Source: CALMEC01 sp963706315 (lineage in GTDB: Bacteria > Actinomycetota > Thermoleophilia > Miltoncostaeales > Miltoncostaeaceae). Taken from it: a stretch of 64,000 nucleotides of DNA. Below the pieces are notes generated by a model. That model was given only the letters and a program-made list of their open reading frames with translations, was not told where the DNA came from and ran no database searches. The translations under genes were made by a program, and so were the position numbers. The stretch lies in NCBI GenBank assembly GCA_963706315.1, contig CAVPMA010000019.1:1-64000 (forward strand), read 5' to 3'. This document shows, one piece after another, positions 8,766 to 17,596 of this stretch (the first letter of the stretch is position 1; the number at the start of each line of letters is the position of its first letter).

Positions 8766-9782
8766 TTACTCGCCCGGGGGCGCGAAGATCGCCCTGGCAA
8801 ACCCCTCGGCGTCGAACGGCTGGAGATCCTCGAGGGACTCCCCCACCCCCACCAGCTTCACCGGCACGCCGAGCTGATGGCGGATCGCGAGGACGATCCC
8901 CCCCTTCGCGATGCCGTCGAGCTTCGTGAGCACGACGCCGGTGAGGGGCGCCGCCTCGTTGAACAGCTGCGCCTGGCTGATGCCGTTCTGCCCGGTGGTC
9001 GCGTCGAGCACGAGCAGTGTCTCGTGGGGGGCGTTCGGATCAAGCTTGCCGGCGACCGACGCGACCTTGCGGAGCTCCTCCATGAGGTTCTTCTGCGTCT
9101 GAAGCCGGCCGGCCGTGTCGATGAGGACGACGTCCGCCCCGCGGGCCTTCCCAGCGGCGATGGCGTCGTACGTGACGGCCCCGGGGTCGGCACCCGGGCC
9201 CTGCCGCACGAGTTGCGCGCCGGCACGCTCGGCCCAGACCGCGAGCTGGTCGATCGCCGCCGCCCGGAAGGTGTCGCCCGCGCCGATCACCACGCTCTGC
9301 CCGAGCGACGTGAGCCGGTGGGCGAGCTTGCCGATCGTCGTCGTCTTGCCACTGCCGTTGACGCCGATGACGAGGATGACCGTCGGGTCGCCGCCGAGCG
9401 GGATCCGAGCCGGCTCGGGGGCCATCTGCCGGGCGACCTCTCGCCACAGCGCCTGCGCCAGGGTCTCGCCACTGGTCACGCGTCCCTCCCGCGCCTCGCT
9501 GCGGAGGTGCGTGACGAGGGCGTCGGCGGCTTCCATCCCGCAGTCGGCGAGGATGAGCGCCTCCTCCAGATCGTCCCAGGTCTCTTCGGTGACCAGCTTG
9601 GGCGCGTAGATCGCCGCGAGCTGCGGCGAGATCGCCTGCTGGGGCGTGCTGAGCTTGTCGCGGAGGCGGCGGAACATGCCCCGGCGGGGCTCGTCCTGCG
9701 CGACGTCCTCCTCCACCGGGACGGGAAGCTCGAAGAGCTCCGCCCAGGGGATCAATTCAGGGTCGCTCGGCGGTGCGCTCAC
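8766..9782 (-). CDS. ftsY: SRP receptor GTPase FtsY
   Basis: FtsY is the membrane receptor that hydrolyses GTP with Ffh to deliver ribosomes to the translocon. The 338-residue product has a short acidic N-terminus, the N bundle (LIWEDLEEALILADCGME equivalent region), GVNGSGKTTTIGKLA, DVVLIDTAGRLQTQKNLMEEL, LLVLDATTGQNG, TKLDGIAKGG and GVGESLEDLQPFD. The long A domain of proteobacterial FtsY is absent, as is common in actinobacteria. Its GTG start overlaps the smc stop by 4 bases. Confidence 0.97.
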   Translation of the reverse strand: MSAPPSDPELIPWAELFELPVPVEEDVAQDEPRRGMFRRLRDKLSTPQQAISPQLAAIYAPKLVTEETWDDLEEALILADCGMEAADALVTHLRSEAREGRVTSGETLAQALWREVARQMAPEPARIPLGGDPTVILVIGVNGSGKTTTIGKLAHRLTSLGQSVVIGAGDTFRAAAIDQLAVWAERAGAQLVRQGPGADPGAVTYDAIAAGKARGADVVLIDTAGRLQTQKNLMEELRKVASVAGKLDPNAPHETLLVLDATTGQNGISQAQLFNEAAPLTGVVLTKLDGIAKGGIVLAIRHQLGVPVKLVGVGESLEDLQPFDAEGFARAIFAPPGE

Positions 9783-12700
9783 GAGTTGACGAGGCGAAGC
9801 TGGCGCCGCACGTAGGGGCGGGCCGGGCCTTCGACCGACTGGGCGAGGCGGCGTGAGAGCACCTGGCTGACGCCGTCCTGTCCCATCGTGACGCCGAACA
9901 GCGTATCGGCGACCTCGACGGTGGGCTGCTGGTGGGTGATGACCAGGAACTGGGTCTCGTCGGCGAGCCGCTGCACGACCGCGAGGAAGCGCCGCAGGTT
10001 CGCGTCGTCGAGGGCCGCCTCGACCTCGTCGAGGAGGTAGAACGGCGCCGGGCGTGCCATTGCGAGCGCGAGGCAGAAGGCCATCGCGATCAGCGACCGC
10101 TCCCCACCCGACATCAGGGAGAGCGCCCGCGGCCGCTTGCCCGCCGGGATCACCTCGACCTCGACGCCCTCGTCGCCCCCCTCCTCGTCGGGCTCCACAA
10201 GCCGAAGGCGGCCGACGCCGCCCGGGAACAGCAGCTCGACGACCTCCGAGAAGCGCGTCGACACGGCCTGGAAGATCGCCTCGAAGCCCTCGCCCACGGC
10301 GGCGTCCAGCTCACCGAGATGCGTGTGCAGCGCGGCGCCGCTCTCCTCGAGGTCCTTGACCTGCTCGGCGATGTGGGCCTCACGCTCGGCGAGCTCCGCG
10401 CGCTCCTCGGCGGCGAGCTCGTTGACCGCCCCGATACCGATGCGGCGACGCTCGAGGTCGGCCAGCTTCGCGGCGAGCTCGTCGGGATCCATGGGCTCTT
10501 CGGGCGCCTCGTCGGGAGGCGGTCCGGCCTCGGCCGCCCGCTCCTCCGCGATGCGAAGCTCGACCTCGGCTCGGTGGAGGCGCTCGCGACAGGCGGCTGC
10601 TCCGGCCTCGGCCGCCTCGACCGCCCGCATCGCGTCGGAGAGGCGCTCCTCGGCGTTCGCGAACGCCGCGCGCGCGGTCGCGACCGCGCCGGTGCTGGCC
10701 TCGGCATGCGGCGCGAGGCGCGCGGCCGCATCACCGAGGCCCGCGGCGGCCCGCGCCACGAGCGCGAGGTCCTGAGGGAGGCTCTCGGCCGCACCGATCA
10801 GCGCCCGCGCGGCGGCGGCCTGCGCTTGGATCCCCGCGGCACGCGCGTCGACAGCCGCGGACGTGCTGCGAGCCTCGCGCAGCGCGGTCCGGAGACGCTC
10901 GAGCTCGGCCGCACCGGTATGCGCCGCATCGCGGGCGGATCCGACCGCCTGTTGCGCGGCGTCGAGCTGGGTGGCGAGCTCGTCCACCCGGCGGCGGGCG
11001 AGCTCACGGGCGTCGAGCGCGTCGGCCTTCAGCCGCTCGGCCTCTCCGAGGTCCGCGGTGATGCGCTCCAGCCGCTCGGCGCGAACGGCCGAGACGGCGC
11101 GTTCGGCGGCGAGTCGCTCGCCGACGCGCGCCTCCGCCCGCTCGCTGGCCAGGAGACGCCTCCGGCGGGCCTCACGCGTCGCGATGGCGTCGGCCACCAG
11201 GGGCTCGAGGATGGCGACCTCACCGGAGGCCTCATCCTGCAGCTTCAGCGCGCGGCGGTGGAGCGCCTTACGCGCCCATGCCGCCTGGGTGGACGACACC
11301 GTGCCGTCGGCGGGCCGGAAGACCACGCCCTCCGCGTTGACGAAGACACCGCTCTGCCCGGGTGCCACCTGCTCGAGGTCGTCGACGAGCCATGCGTCGG
11401 CGAGGAGACGCTCGACATGGTCCCGCATCGTCGCCGGACACGCGACGATGGCCTCACGCAGGGGACGGGCACCTCGAGGGATCGTCGAGAGCGCGCGTGC
11501 CGGCGCGGGGACGACCACGGCGCTCGCACCGGCCTCGATGCTCGCCTGCGCCTCGCGGACGTTCGCCGCGACCTGGGCGTCGACGAATGCGCCGATCGCG
11601 CCCGCGACCGCCCGTTCCAGCCCAGGCTCCACCTCGAGTCCCTCACCGAGCGCCCCGCGCATCGTGTCGCCGATGTCGGCGCCGAGCCGGCGTGCGTCGG
11701 CTGCGGCTTCGCGCTGGCGCTGCTCGGCGGCTCGCAACTCCACCGTGCGATCCTCGACCGCCGCGGCGGCCTCGTCGAGCCGGGCACGATCCCGATCCAC
11801 TCTCCGTTCGGCGATCTCGAGACGGAACTCCATGCGCTCGAGCGGTTCCGGCGCCTCCCGACGGGCGTGGGCCAACGCCGCGGTGGAGCGATCGACGGCG
11901 TCCTGCGCCGCGGCCGCACGCCGGTCGGCATCCGCGACCGCCCCCTCGCAGGCGGCGAGCTCGGCGCCGGCGCGACGGACCGTCTCCGATGCCGCGATCT
12001 CGGCGGCGCGAAGCGCGATCTCGGTCTCCTCCGCCGTTCGTGCGGCGGACTGGGCGGCGGCGAGCCCCGCCGAGGCGGCTTCGAGCTCGTCGCCGAGCGC
12101 GGTCTCCTGCTGTTCGAGCTCGTGGAGCCTGCGGGCCGCGTCGGCCCGAGCCTGGCCCAGCCGCTCCTGACGTGATTCGAGCTCCGCGAGCCGCTCCTCG
12201 GCAAGCTCGGCGCGCCCTCCGACGCGGTCGGCTGCGGCTCGCAGGGTGGCGGCGATCACCTCCGCGCGTTCGAGCGTCACGACGGCGGCTGAACGTGCCT
12301 CGCTTTCGGCGGCACGGTGCTCACGCGCCGCGTTCGAGCACGCTCTGCGCCGCCGTGTCGGCCTCGCGCTCGACATCGTGTGCAGCCTGCGCGGCGTCCC
12401 TGGCGGCAGCCGCGGCGATCGCCCGGGCCGCGCGTTCCGACTCGCGCAACTCGACGATCTCGGCTTCGAGCGCCGCCGCACGCTCCGCCGCGCGCGCCTG
12501 GCGGTCCAGCGCGCGGGCACGGGAGGACAGCTCGCTTGCGAGATCGCGTGCCCGGTCGAGCTTCTCGGCAACCCGTGCGAGCTTCTGCTCCGCCCGTCGC
12601 CGCCGGCGCTTGGCAACGCCCACCCCGGCGGCCTCGTCGAGCATGGCCCGCCGCTCGGTCGGGCGGCTGGTCGCGAGCGCCTCGACCTGCCCCTGACGGA

Positions 12701-13112
12701 TCACGGCGAGCGACTCGGCGCCGAGACCGCGAGTGGACAGGGTCTCCTGGACGTCGAGCAGGCGGCACGAGGCGCCGTTGACGCGGTAGTCCGAGTCGCC
12801 CGCGCGCGTCAGGCGCCGCCCGACCTCGAGCTCCGCCGGCCCCGGCCCGTCGGGACCTCCGTCGAACTGCAACGCGACCTCCGCGAGTCCCGCCGGCGGC
12901 CGGGCGCCCGCGCCCTGGTAGAGCACGTCGGCCATGCCGGGCGCCCTGAGCCGTCCGGCCCGCTGCTCACCCAGCGCCCACGTGATCGCCTCGGCGAAGT
13001 TGCTCTTGCCGGAGCCGTTGGGGCCGACGACGACGTTGAGGCCGGGCCCGAGCTCGAGGGTCACCTCACCTGCGAACGACTTGAAGCCCTTGATGCGCAC
13101 GCGCTTCAGCAT
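9779..13112 (-). CDS. smc: Chromosome segregation ATPase SMC, interrupted by an apparent +1 frameshift
   Basis: SMC with ScpA and ScpB (encoded near 50 kb) forms the condensin ring. The N-terminal frame starts MLKRVRIKGFKSFAGEVTLE with Walker A VGPNGSGKSN and runs to a stop at 12321. The remainder lies one frame over and resumes near 12345, giving two long coiled-coil arms, a hinge (around GALGEGLEVEPGLERAVAGAIGAFV in segments) and the C-terminal head with LMSGGERS and Walker B FYLLDEVEAALDDANL. The span is 3334 bases, a multiple of three plus one, so skipping one base near 12333 yields about 1110 residues, normal for SMC. The gene is essential-like, so a consensus insertion error is the simplest explanation. 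It overlaps rnc by 7 bases. Confidence 0.9.
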
Positions 13113-13807
13113 GTGGCCTCCTTGGCATGCGACTCGAGCGCGACCTGGGCTGCGGCCTGTTCGGACGCCTGCTTGGAGCTGCCGGAGCCCTGCCCTTGTT
13201 CGTCGCCGCCGACGAACACGCGCGTGGTGAACACGCGTGCGTGGGGCGGACCTTCGCGATTGACGAGCTCGTAGCGAACGTCGAGGCGGTCGCGGGCGGC
13301 GAGCTCCTGCAGCGCGGTCTTCGCGTCGCGCCGGCCGAGGGTGGCGCTGTCGATGACCCCGGCGAACGCGCCAAGCACCGCGGGCGCGGTGCGCTCGTGA
13401 CCGAGATCGGTCCAGCAGGCGCCGATCAGAGCCTCGACGAGGGCCGCCTGAACGCTCACCTGCTTCGCCATGTCACGCGCGGCCACGCGGTGGCGTGACG
13501 GCGCGGACTTCACGAACTGGTCGGGCAGTCCGAGCTCGCTCGCGACGAGGGCGCAGGCCTCCCGGCCGACGATCTGCTGGCGCATCCAGACCAGGTCCCC
13601 CTCGGACGCCTCCGGATGCCGGGTGAGGAGCTCGGTGGTCACGACGAGCTCGAGCACGACGTCGCCGAGGAGCTCCAGCCGTTCGTACGACCGTGCGCGC
13701 GTCGGCGCCCATGAACGGTGCGCGAGGGTCTCCGCACGGCGCGATGGGGCGAGGAGCAGTGCCAGATCCGGAAGACCAAGGGGCGAGTTGGCCGGTGGAG
13801 GGGTCGT
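13106..13807 (-). CDS. rnc: Ribonuclease III, no canonical start codon
   Basis: RNase III cleaves double-stranded RNA, including rRNA precursors. The open frame contains LAHRSW, the signature YERLELLGDVVLELVV with the catalytic Glu and Asp, and a C-terminal dsRNA-binding domain (LQELAARDRLDVRYELV, GSGSSKQASEQAAAQVALE). Only the GTG at 13657 is a standard start, but it lies after the catalytic motif. Upstream the frame is open to the acpP TGA at 13814 and holds no ATG, GTG or TTG. Candidates are an ACG at 13807, giving 233 residues, or a CTG at 13765. I give the ACG-based extent as the best fit to family length. Confidence 0.8.
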   Translation of the reverse strand, partial: TTPPPANSPLGLPDLALLLAPSRRAETLAHRSWAPTRARSYERLELLGDVVLELVVTTELLTRHPEASEGDLVWMRQQIVGREACALVASELGLPDQFVKSAPSRHRVAARDMAKQVSVQAALVEALIGACWTDLGHERTAPAVLGAFAGVIDSATLGRRDAKTALQELAARDRLDVRYELVNREGPPHARVFTTRVFVGGDEQGQGSGSSKQASEQAAAQVALESHAKEATC

Positions 13808-13813
13808 CGGTGC

Positions 13814-14059
13814 TCAGCCCCCGGTGTTTGCGACGACGTAGTCGACGGCGTCGCTGACGGTGAGGATCGTCTCCGCGTCCTCGTCAGGGATCTTGACGCC
13901 GAACTTGTCCTCCATGCTCATGATGAGCTCGACGAGGTCGAGGGAGTCGGCGTTCAGGTCCTCCTGGAAGGACGCCTCCTCGCGCACCTCGTCGGGGCTC
14001 ACGCCGAGCTGCTCGACGATGATCCCCTTCACCTGATCCAACGCTGTCTCTCGGTCCAC
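13814..14059 (-). CDS. acpP: Acyl carrier protein
   Basis: An 81-residue ACP that carries fatty-acyl chains on 4'-phosphopantetheine. The attachment site is Ser39 in ADSLDLVEL, followed by MSMEDKFGVKIPDEDAE. The GTG at 14059 has GGGAGA upstream. It lies between plsX and rnc as in many bacteria. Its stop codon is in the same frame as the following RNase III reading frame. Confidence 0.96.
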   Translation of the reverse strand: MDRETALDQVKGIIVEQLGVSPDEVREEASFQEDLNADSLDLVELIMSMEDKFGVKIPDEDAETILTVSDAVDYVVANTGG

Positions 14060-14137
14060 TCGTCTCCCTTCGGGGCCAAATCGCTGACCGACGCGCAGGA
14101 CGCTACCAACGGACGCGGACGCGGCGACCGTCGCCGG

Positions 14138-15137
14138 TCAGGATCCCGGTGACAACCCCGCTTCGACTCGGCCGGCGAGGTCCTGCCTGATGCCGCGGGC
14201 GCCCATTCGGATGGCGTTGGCGATCGCGTACCCACTTGCGTTGCCGTGCCCGATCACGACGAGCCCTCGGACGCCGAGCAGGTAGGCGCCGCCGTACTCG
14301 TCGGCGTCGAACTTCACCCGGAGCCGCTTGAGCGCCGGCTTCGCGAGCATCCCGCCCATCCGGCCGCGGACCGACGAGCGCAGGGCATCGCGGACCTCCC
14401 GGAACATGACGGCCCCCGCCGCCTCGTAGAGCTTCAGGGCGACGTTGCCCGTGAAGCCGTCCGTCACGACGACGTCGACGTTGCCCTGCGGGATGTCGCG
14501 CCCTTCGCAGTTGCCGACGAACCCCTCGGTGCCGGTGAGCAGGTCGTAGGTCTCCTGGACCATCTCGTTGCCCTTGCCCTCCTCCTCGCCGATCGAGAGG
14601 AGGCCGACGCGGGGCGACTGCACGAGCAGGACATCGCGTGCGAGGAGGCGTCCCATCACGGCGAACTGCTCGAGGTACTCGGGCCGGCTCTCCGCGTTCG
14701 CACCGGCGTCGATCAGCACGACGGGCCCGCGCGGCGCTGGGCATCACGACGGCGATGCCCGGGCGGATCACCCCGGGCAGGCGGCGGATGTGCAGCGTCG
14801 CGGCGGCCAGCATGGCGCCGGTGTTGCCGGCGGACATGACCGCCTGGGCCTCCCCCGCCGCCACGAGCTTGCAGGCGACCACCAGCGACGACTCGGGTTT
14901 GGCCCGCACCGCCTTGGCGCCGTCCTCGTCGGAGCCGACCTTGTCGGGAGCGTGAACCACCTCCACTCCCGGCGGCGCACCGCCCTGCCGCGTGATCTCC
15001 GCGTCCATCGTGGCGCGGTCGCCGACGATCAGCACGCGGACGCCGTCGGCAGCCGCGAGGATCGCGCCGCGAACCGGCTCGGCGGGCGCGCGATCCCCTC
15101 CCATCCCGTCGAGCGCGACGGTGACCTGACCGTTCAT
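14138..15137 (-). CDS. plsX: Phosphate acyltransferase PlsX, apparent +1 frameshift
   Basis: PlsX converts acyl-ACP to acyl-phosphate for phospholipid synthesis. The N-terminal frame from the ATG at 15137 reads VTVALDGMGGDRAPAEPVRG, SAGNTGAMLAAA and IRPGIAVVMPSA, then loses similarity. One frame over, near 14722-14744, it resumes as GPVVLIDAGANAESRPEYL and continues to GLSPGS at 14138. The total is 1000 bases, one more than a multiple of three; removing one base gives about 332 residues, the normal length. The family junction is ...RGPVVLLD, so the extra base lies just before GGGCCC. Either a consensus error or a real mutation. Confidence 0.9.
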
Positions 15138-15164
15138 CGGCCGGCCCGAACCCGCTGTCGAGTT

Positions 15165-15344
15165 CTAGTCTTCGATCTCGATGACCGGGCGACCCCGGTA
15201 GTAGCCGCAGACCACGCAGACGTGATGCGGGCGGACCGGGCTCGTGCAGCGGGGGCAGCGACCGAGGCGCGCGGCGTCGATGGAGTGGGTCGCCCGCCGG
15301 GTGTCGCGGCGCTGGCGGGAGGTCTTTCGCTTCGGGACGGCCAT
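15165..15344 (-). CDS. rpmF: 50S ribosomal protein L32
   Basis: bL32, 59 residues, starting MAVPKRKTSRQRRDTRRA. The zinc-ribbon cysteines are retained (CPRC and CVVC), so this is the zinc-binding form. It lies between DUF177 and plsX, the widely conserved yceD-rpmF-plsX order. Confidence 0.96.
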   Translation of the reverse strand: MAVPKRKTSRQRRDTRRATHSIDAARLGRCPRCTSPVRPHHVCVVCGYYRGRPVIEIED

Positions 15345-15445
15345 CGTCTGCTCGGTCCTTCGTCGTCGGTTCGGACCGCGGAAGGGTAGCGACTCGGCGC
15401 GGATCGCGCCACCCGGCGGGCCGTACCGCGCTCCCGCCGGCTCGC

Positions 15446-16000
15446 CTACTCGCCCGATTCGAGCCGGCGTGCGATCTCGGCGAGACCGGCCCAGCGGCTG
15501 TCGGGGCGCGCGGGCGGGCAATCGCACGGCCCGAGGTTCAGGTCGGCACCGCACGTCGGGCACAGACCCGCGCAGTCGGCACGGCACAGGATGGTCGCCG
15601 GCAGAAGATCCACCAAGGTGTCGCGGGTCATCGCGACCACGTCGAGCGCTTCCCCGTCGAGGTATTCGCTGTCGAGGTCCTCGTCGAATGCCGCGCCCTG
15701 CGGGCGATCGAACGCCGCGTACTCGCGGGCGTCGGCGTCAAGCGAGATCGTCGCCTCATTGAGGCAGCGCCAGCACGGCCCGATGATCGAAGCGGCGACC
15801 CGCAGGCGGAAGTGCCAGCCGGACGAGGCTTGCGTGATCTCGAGCCGCGCACGCGGGGCCGCCGGCTCGCTGCGATAGCGCTGGCCGGCGATGACGACAT
15901 CGTCGACGGGAACGTCGAGCTCGAGCTCCCGCGCCTCGCCGGGCGCAAGCTCCAGGCTGCGCAGGTCAAGCGGGCGTGACCTGTCGTCGTGACGCCCCAC
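15446..16000 (-). CDS. YceD/DUF177 family protein
   Basis: A 184-residue DUF177 protein. Family members are encoded before rpmF and have been linked to 23S rRNA accumulation; the biochemical role is not settled. Visible features are LDLRSLELAPGEAREL, the CWRCLNEA pair of cysteines, and a C-terminal cluster CRADCAGLCPTCGADLNLGPCDC that probably binds zinc. The GTG start at 16000 follows the upstream coiled-coil gene by 13 bases. Confidence 0.9.
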   Translation of the reverse strand: MGRHDDRSRPLDLRSLELAPGEARELELDVPVDDVVIAGQRYRSEPAAPRARLEITQASSGWHFRLRVAASIIGPCWRCLNEATISLDADAREYAAFDRPQGAAFDEDLDSEYLDGEALDVVAMTRDTLVDLLPATILCRADCAGLCPTCGADLNLGPCDCPPARPDSRWAGLAEIARRLESGE

Positions 16001-16013
16001 GCCGCTCCGAGAC

Positions 16014-16517
16014 TCAGTCGTTGCGGGGCGCGATCGGCTCCGGGATGGCTTGGCCGGTCGCGTCGGTCGACCCGGTGCCGCGCTGCAGCCGCTCGCGTCC
16101 GCGCTGTACCGCGGAGAGGAACTTGCCGAGGTTGACCTCGAGCGTGGACAGCACCTCGTCGGCGTAGTCCTCCGCCCCGAGCCGCACCTCCCGCTCGCGA
16201 ACCCGCGCCTCCTCCAGGATGTCGGCGGCCTCCCGCTCGGCCCGCTTGACGATCTCCTCCTGGGAGGCCGCCTGAGCCGCCTTGTCGCGGGCGTCGGCCA
16301 CCAGCCGGTCGGCCTCGCGCTTCGCCTCGGCGAGCATCTCCTGGCGCTCCTTCACGATCCAGCGAGACTGCTTGATCTCCTCCGGGATGGTGGAGCGCAT
16401 CTGGTCGAGCAGTTCGTAGATCTCTTCGCGCTCGATGGCGACCTTGTCCGAGAACGGCATGGTGCGTGCGTTGTGGATGAGGTCGTCGAGCTTGTCGATG
16501 AGCGCCAGTACGTCCAA
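16014..16517 (-). CDS. Coiled-coil DivIVA/SepIVA-like protein
   Basis: A 167-residue, charged, helical protein. It begins MDVLALIDKLDDLIHNARTM and has a long predicted coiled coil at about residues 25-140, rich in Glu, Arg and Ala, with no membrane segment. In mycobacteria a DivIVA-type septal protein (SepIVA) is encoded in the same coaD neighbourhood, so a role in division or envelope growth is a reasonable inference. Annotation pipelines often call such proteins ATPase or ATP synthase B-like because of the coiled coil. The TTG start at 16517 has AAGGA upstream. Confidence 0.75.
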   Translation of the reverse strand: MDVLALIDKLDDLIHNARTMPFSDKVAIEREEIYELLDQMRSTIPEEIKQSRWIVKERQEMLAEAKREADRLVADARDKAAQAASQEEIVKRAEREAADILEEARVREREVRLGAEDYADEVLSTLEVNLGKFLSAVQRGRERLQRGTGSTDATGQAIPEPIAPRND

Positions 16518-16523
16518 CAGTCC

Positions 16524-17039
16524 TTACTCCTGTTCGGTGTGTGTGCCGGCTCCGCGCCGGAAGGCGGCGACCACGTTCGGCGGAACCCAATCCTCCACCG
16601 ATCCTCCCCAGACCGCGATCTCCCGGACGCCGCTCGAGCTCAGGAAGCTGTATTTGGCCGACGCGGGGAGGTACACGGTGTCGATTTCGGGGGCCAATCC
16701 CTTGTTGATCTGCGCCATCTGGAACTCGTAGTCGAAGTCCGAGATGGCCCGAAGGCCCTTCACCAGCGCACACGCGCCAACCTGGCGCGCGAATTCGGTG
16801 ACCAACATATTGAAGCCTTCCACCCGGACGTTGTCCAGATGGGCCACGCTTTCGCGGACGAACGCGATCCGATCGTCGGCGCTGAACATGTACCGCTTGC
16901 GGGTGGAGCCGATGACGACCCCCACCACGACCTCGTCGAAGATGGCGCTGACGCGCTGGATGATGTCGAGATGGCCGTAGGTCACCGGGTCGTACGAGCC
17001 CGGGCACACGGCCAGCCTCCGCGCGTCGCCGTCGCTCAC
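16524..17039 (-). CDS. coaD: Phosphopantetheine adenylyltransferase
   Basis: CoaD transfers AMP to 4'-phosphopantetheine, the penultimate step of coenzyme A synthesis. The 171-residue product shows PGSYDPVTYGHLDII (TxGH nucleotidyltransferase motif), LVKGLRAISDFDYEFQMA and YSFLSSSGVREIA (ISSS-like motif). The GTG start overlaps the rsmD stop by 4 bases. Confidence 0.97.
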   Translation of the reverse strand: MSDGDARRLAVCPGSYDPVTYGHLDIIQRVSAIFDEVVVGVVIGSTRKRYMFSADDRIAFVRESVAHLDNVRVEGFNMLVTEFARQVGACALVKGLRAISDFDYEFQMAQINKGLAPEIDTVYLPASAKYSFLSSSGVREIAVWGGSVEDWVPPNVVAAFRRGAGTHTEQE

Positions 17040-17596
17040 GCTGATTCCCCGATACGCATGATGGCGATCCCCGTGCCCCCGTATGTCCGGTCGGTGCGGG
17101 CCGTGACCGGAAGGCCCTGGAGCTCGACCTGCCCGGCTTCGGCCGCGTGTTCGACGACCACTGTAGCCCCGGACGCGAGGACCGGTTGGAGGGCCGGGCC
17201 GAGCCGGCCCGCAATGCGGGGCAGGAGGCTATAAGGCGGGTCGATGAGGCACAAGCCGTAGACCCGTCCTGCGGCCCGCTCGGATCGCAGCGCGGACCGC
17301 CAGTCGGCGGCGACGATCCGCACCCGCGCGGGGTCGTCGATCATGGCCGCATTGGCTCGGATCGCGGCGATCGCGGGCGCCGACCGCTCCACGAACGTGG
17401 CGGACGCCGCCCCGCGTGACAGCGCCTCGATGCCGAGCGCGCCCGACCCGGCGAAGAGGTCGAGCACGTCGAGGCCCTCGACCGGGCCGACGATCGCGAA
17501 CAGCGCCTCGCGAACCCGGTCGCTGGTCGGCCGCGTGTGCGCCCCCTTCGGCGCGACGAGGGTCCGTCCGCGGTGCTCGCCGGCGACGACCCTCAT
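17036..17596 (-). CDS. rsmD: 16S rRNA (guanine-966-N2)-methyltransferase RsmD
   Basis: A 186-residue RsmD. It has MRVVAGEHRGRTL, PTSDRVREALF, the SAM site VLDLFAGSGALGIEALSRG and the catalytic DPPY near residue 122. The ATG at 17596 overlaps the recG stop by 4 bases; the open frame further upstream is antisense-like sequence within recG. The rsmD-coaD pairing is widely conserved. Confidence 0.96.
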   Translation of the reverse strand: MRVVAGEHRGRTLVAPKGAHTRPTSDRVREALFAIVGPVEGLDVLDLFAGSGALGIEALSRGAASATFVERSAPAIAAIRANAAMIDDPARVRIVAADWRSALRSERAAGRVYGLCLIDPPYSLLPRIAGRLGPALQPVLASGATVVVEHAAEAGQVELQGLPVTARTDRTYGGTGIAIMRIGESA

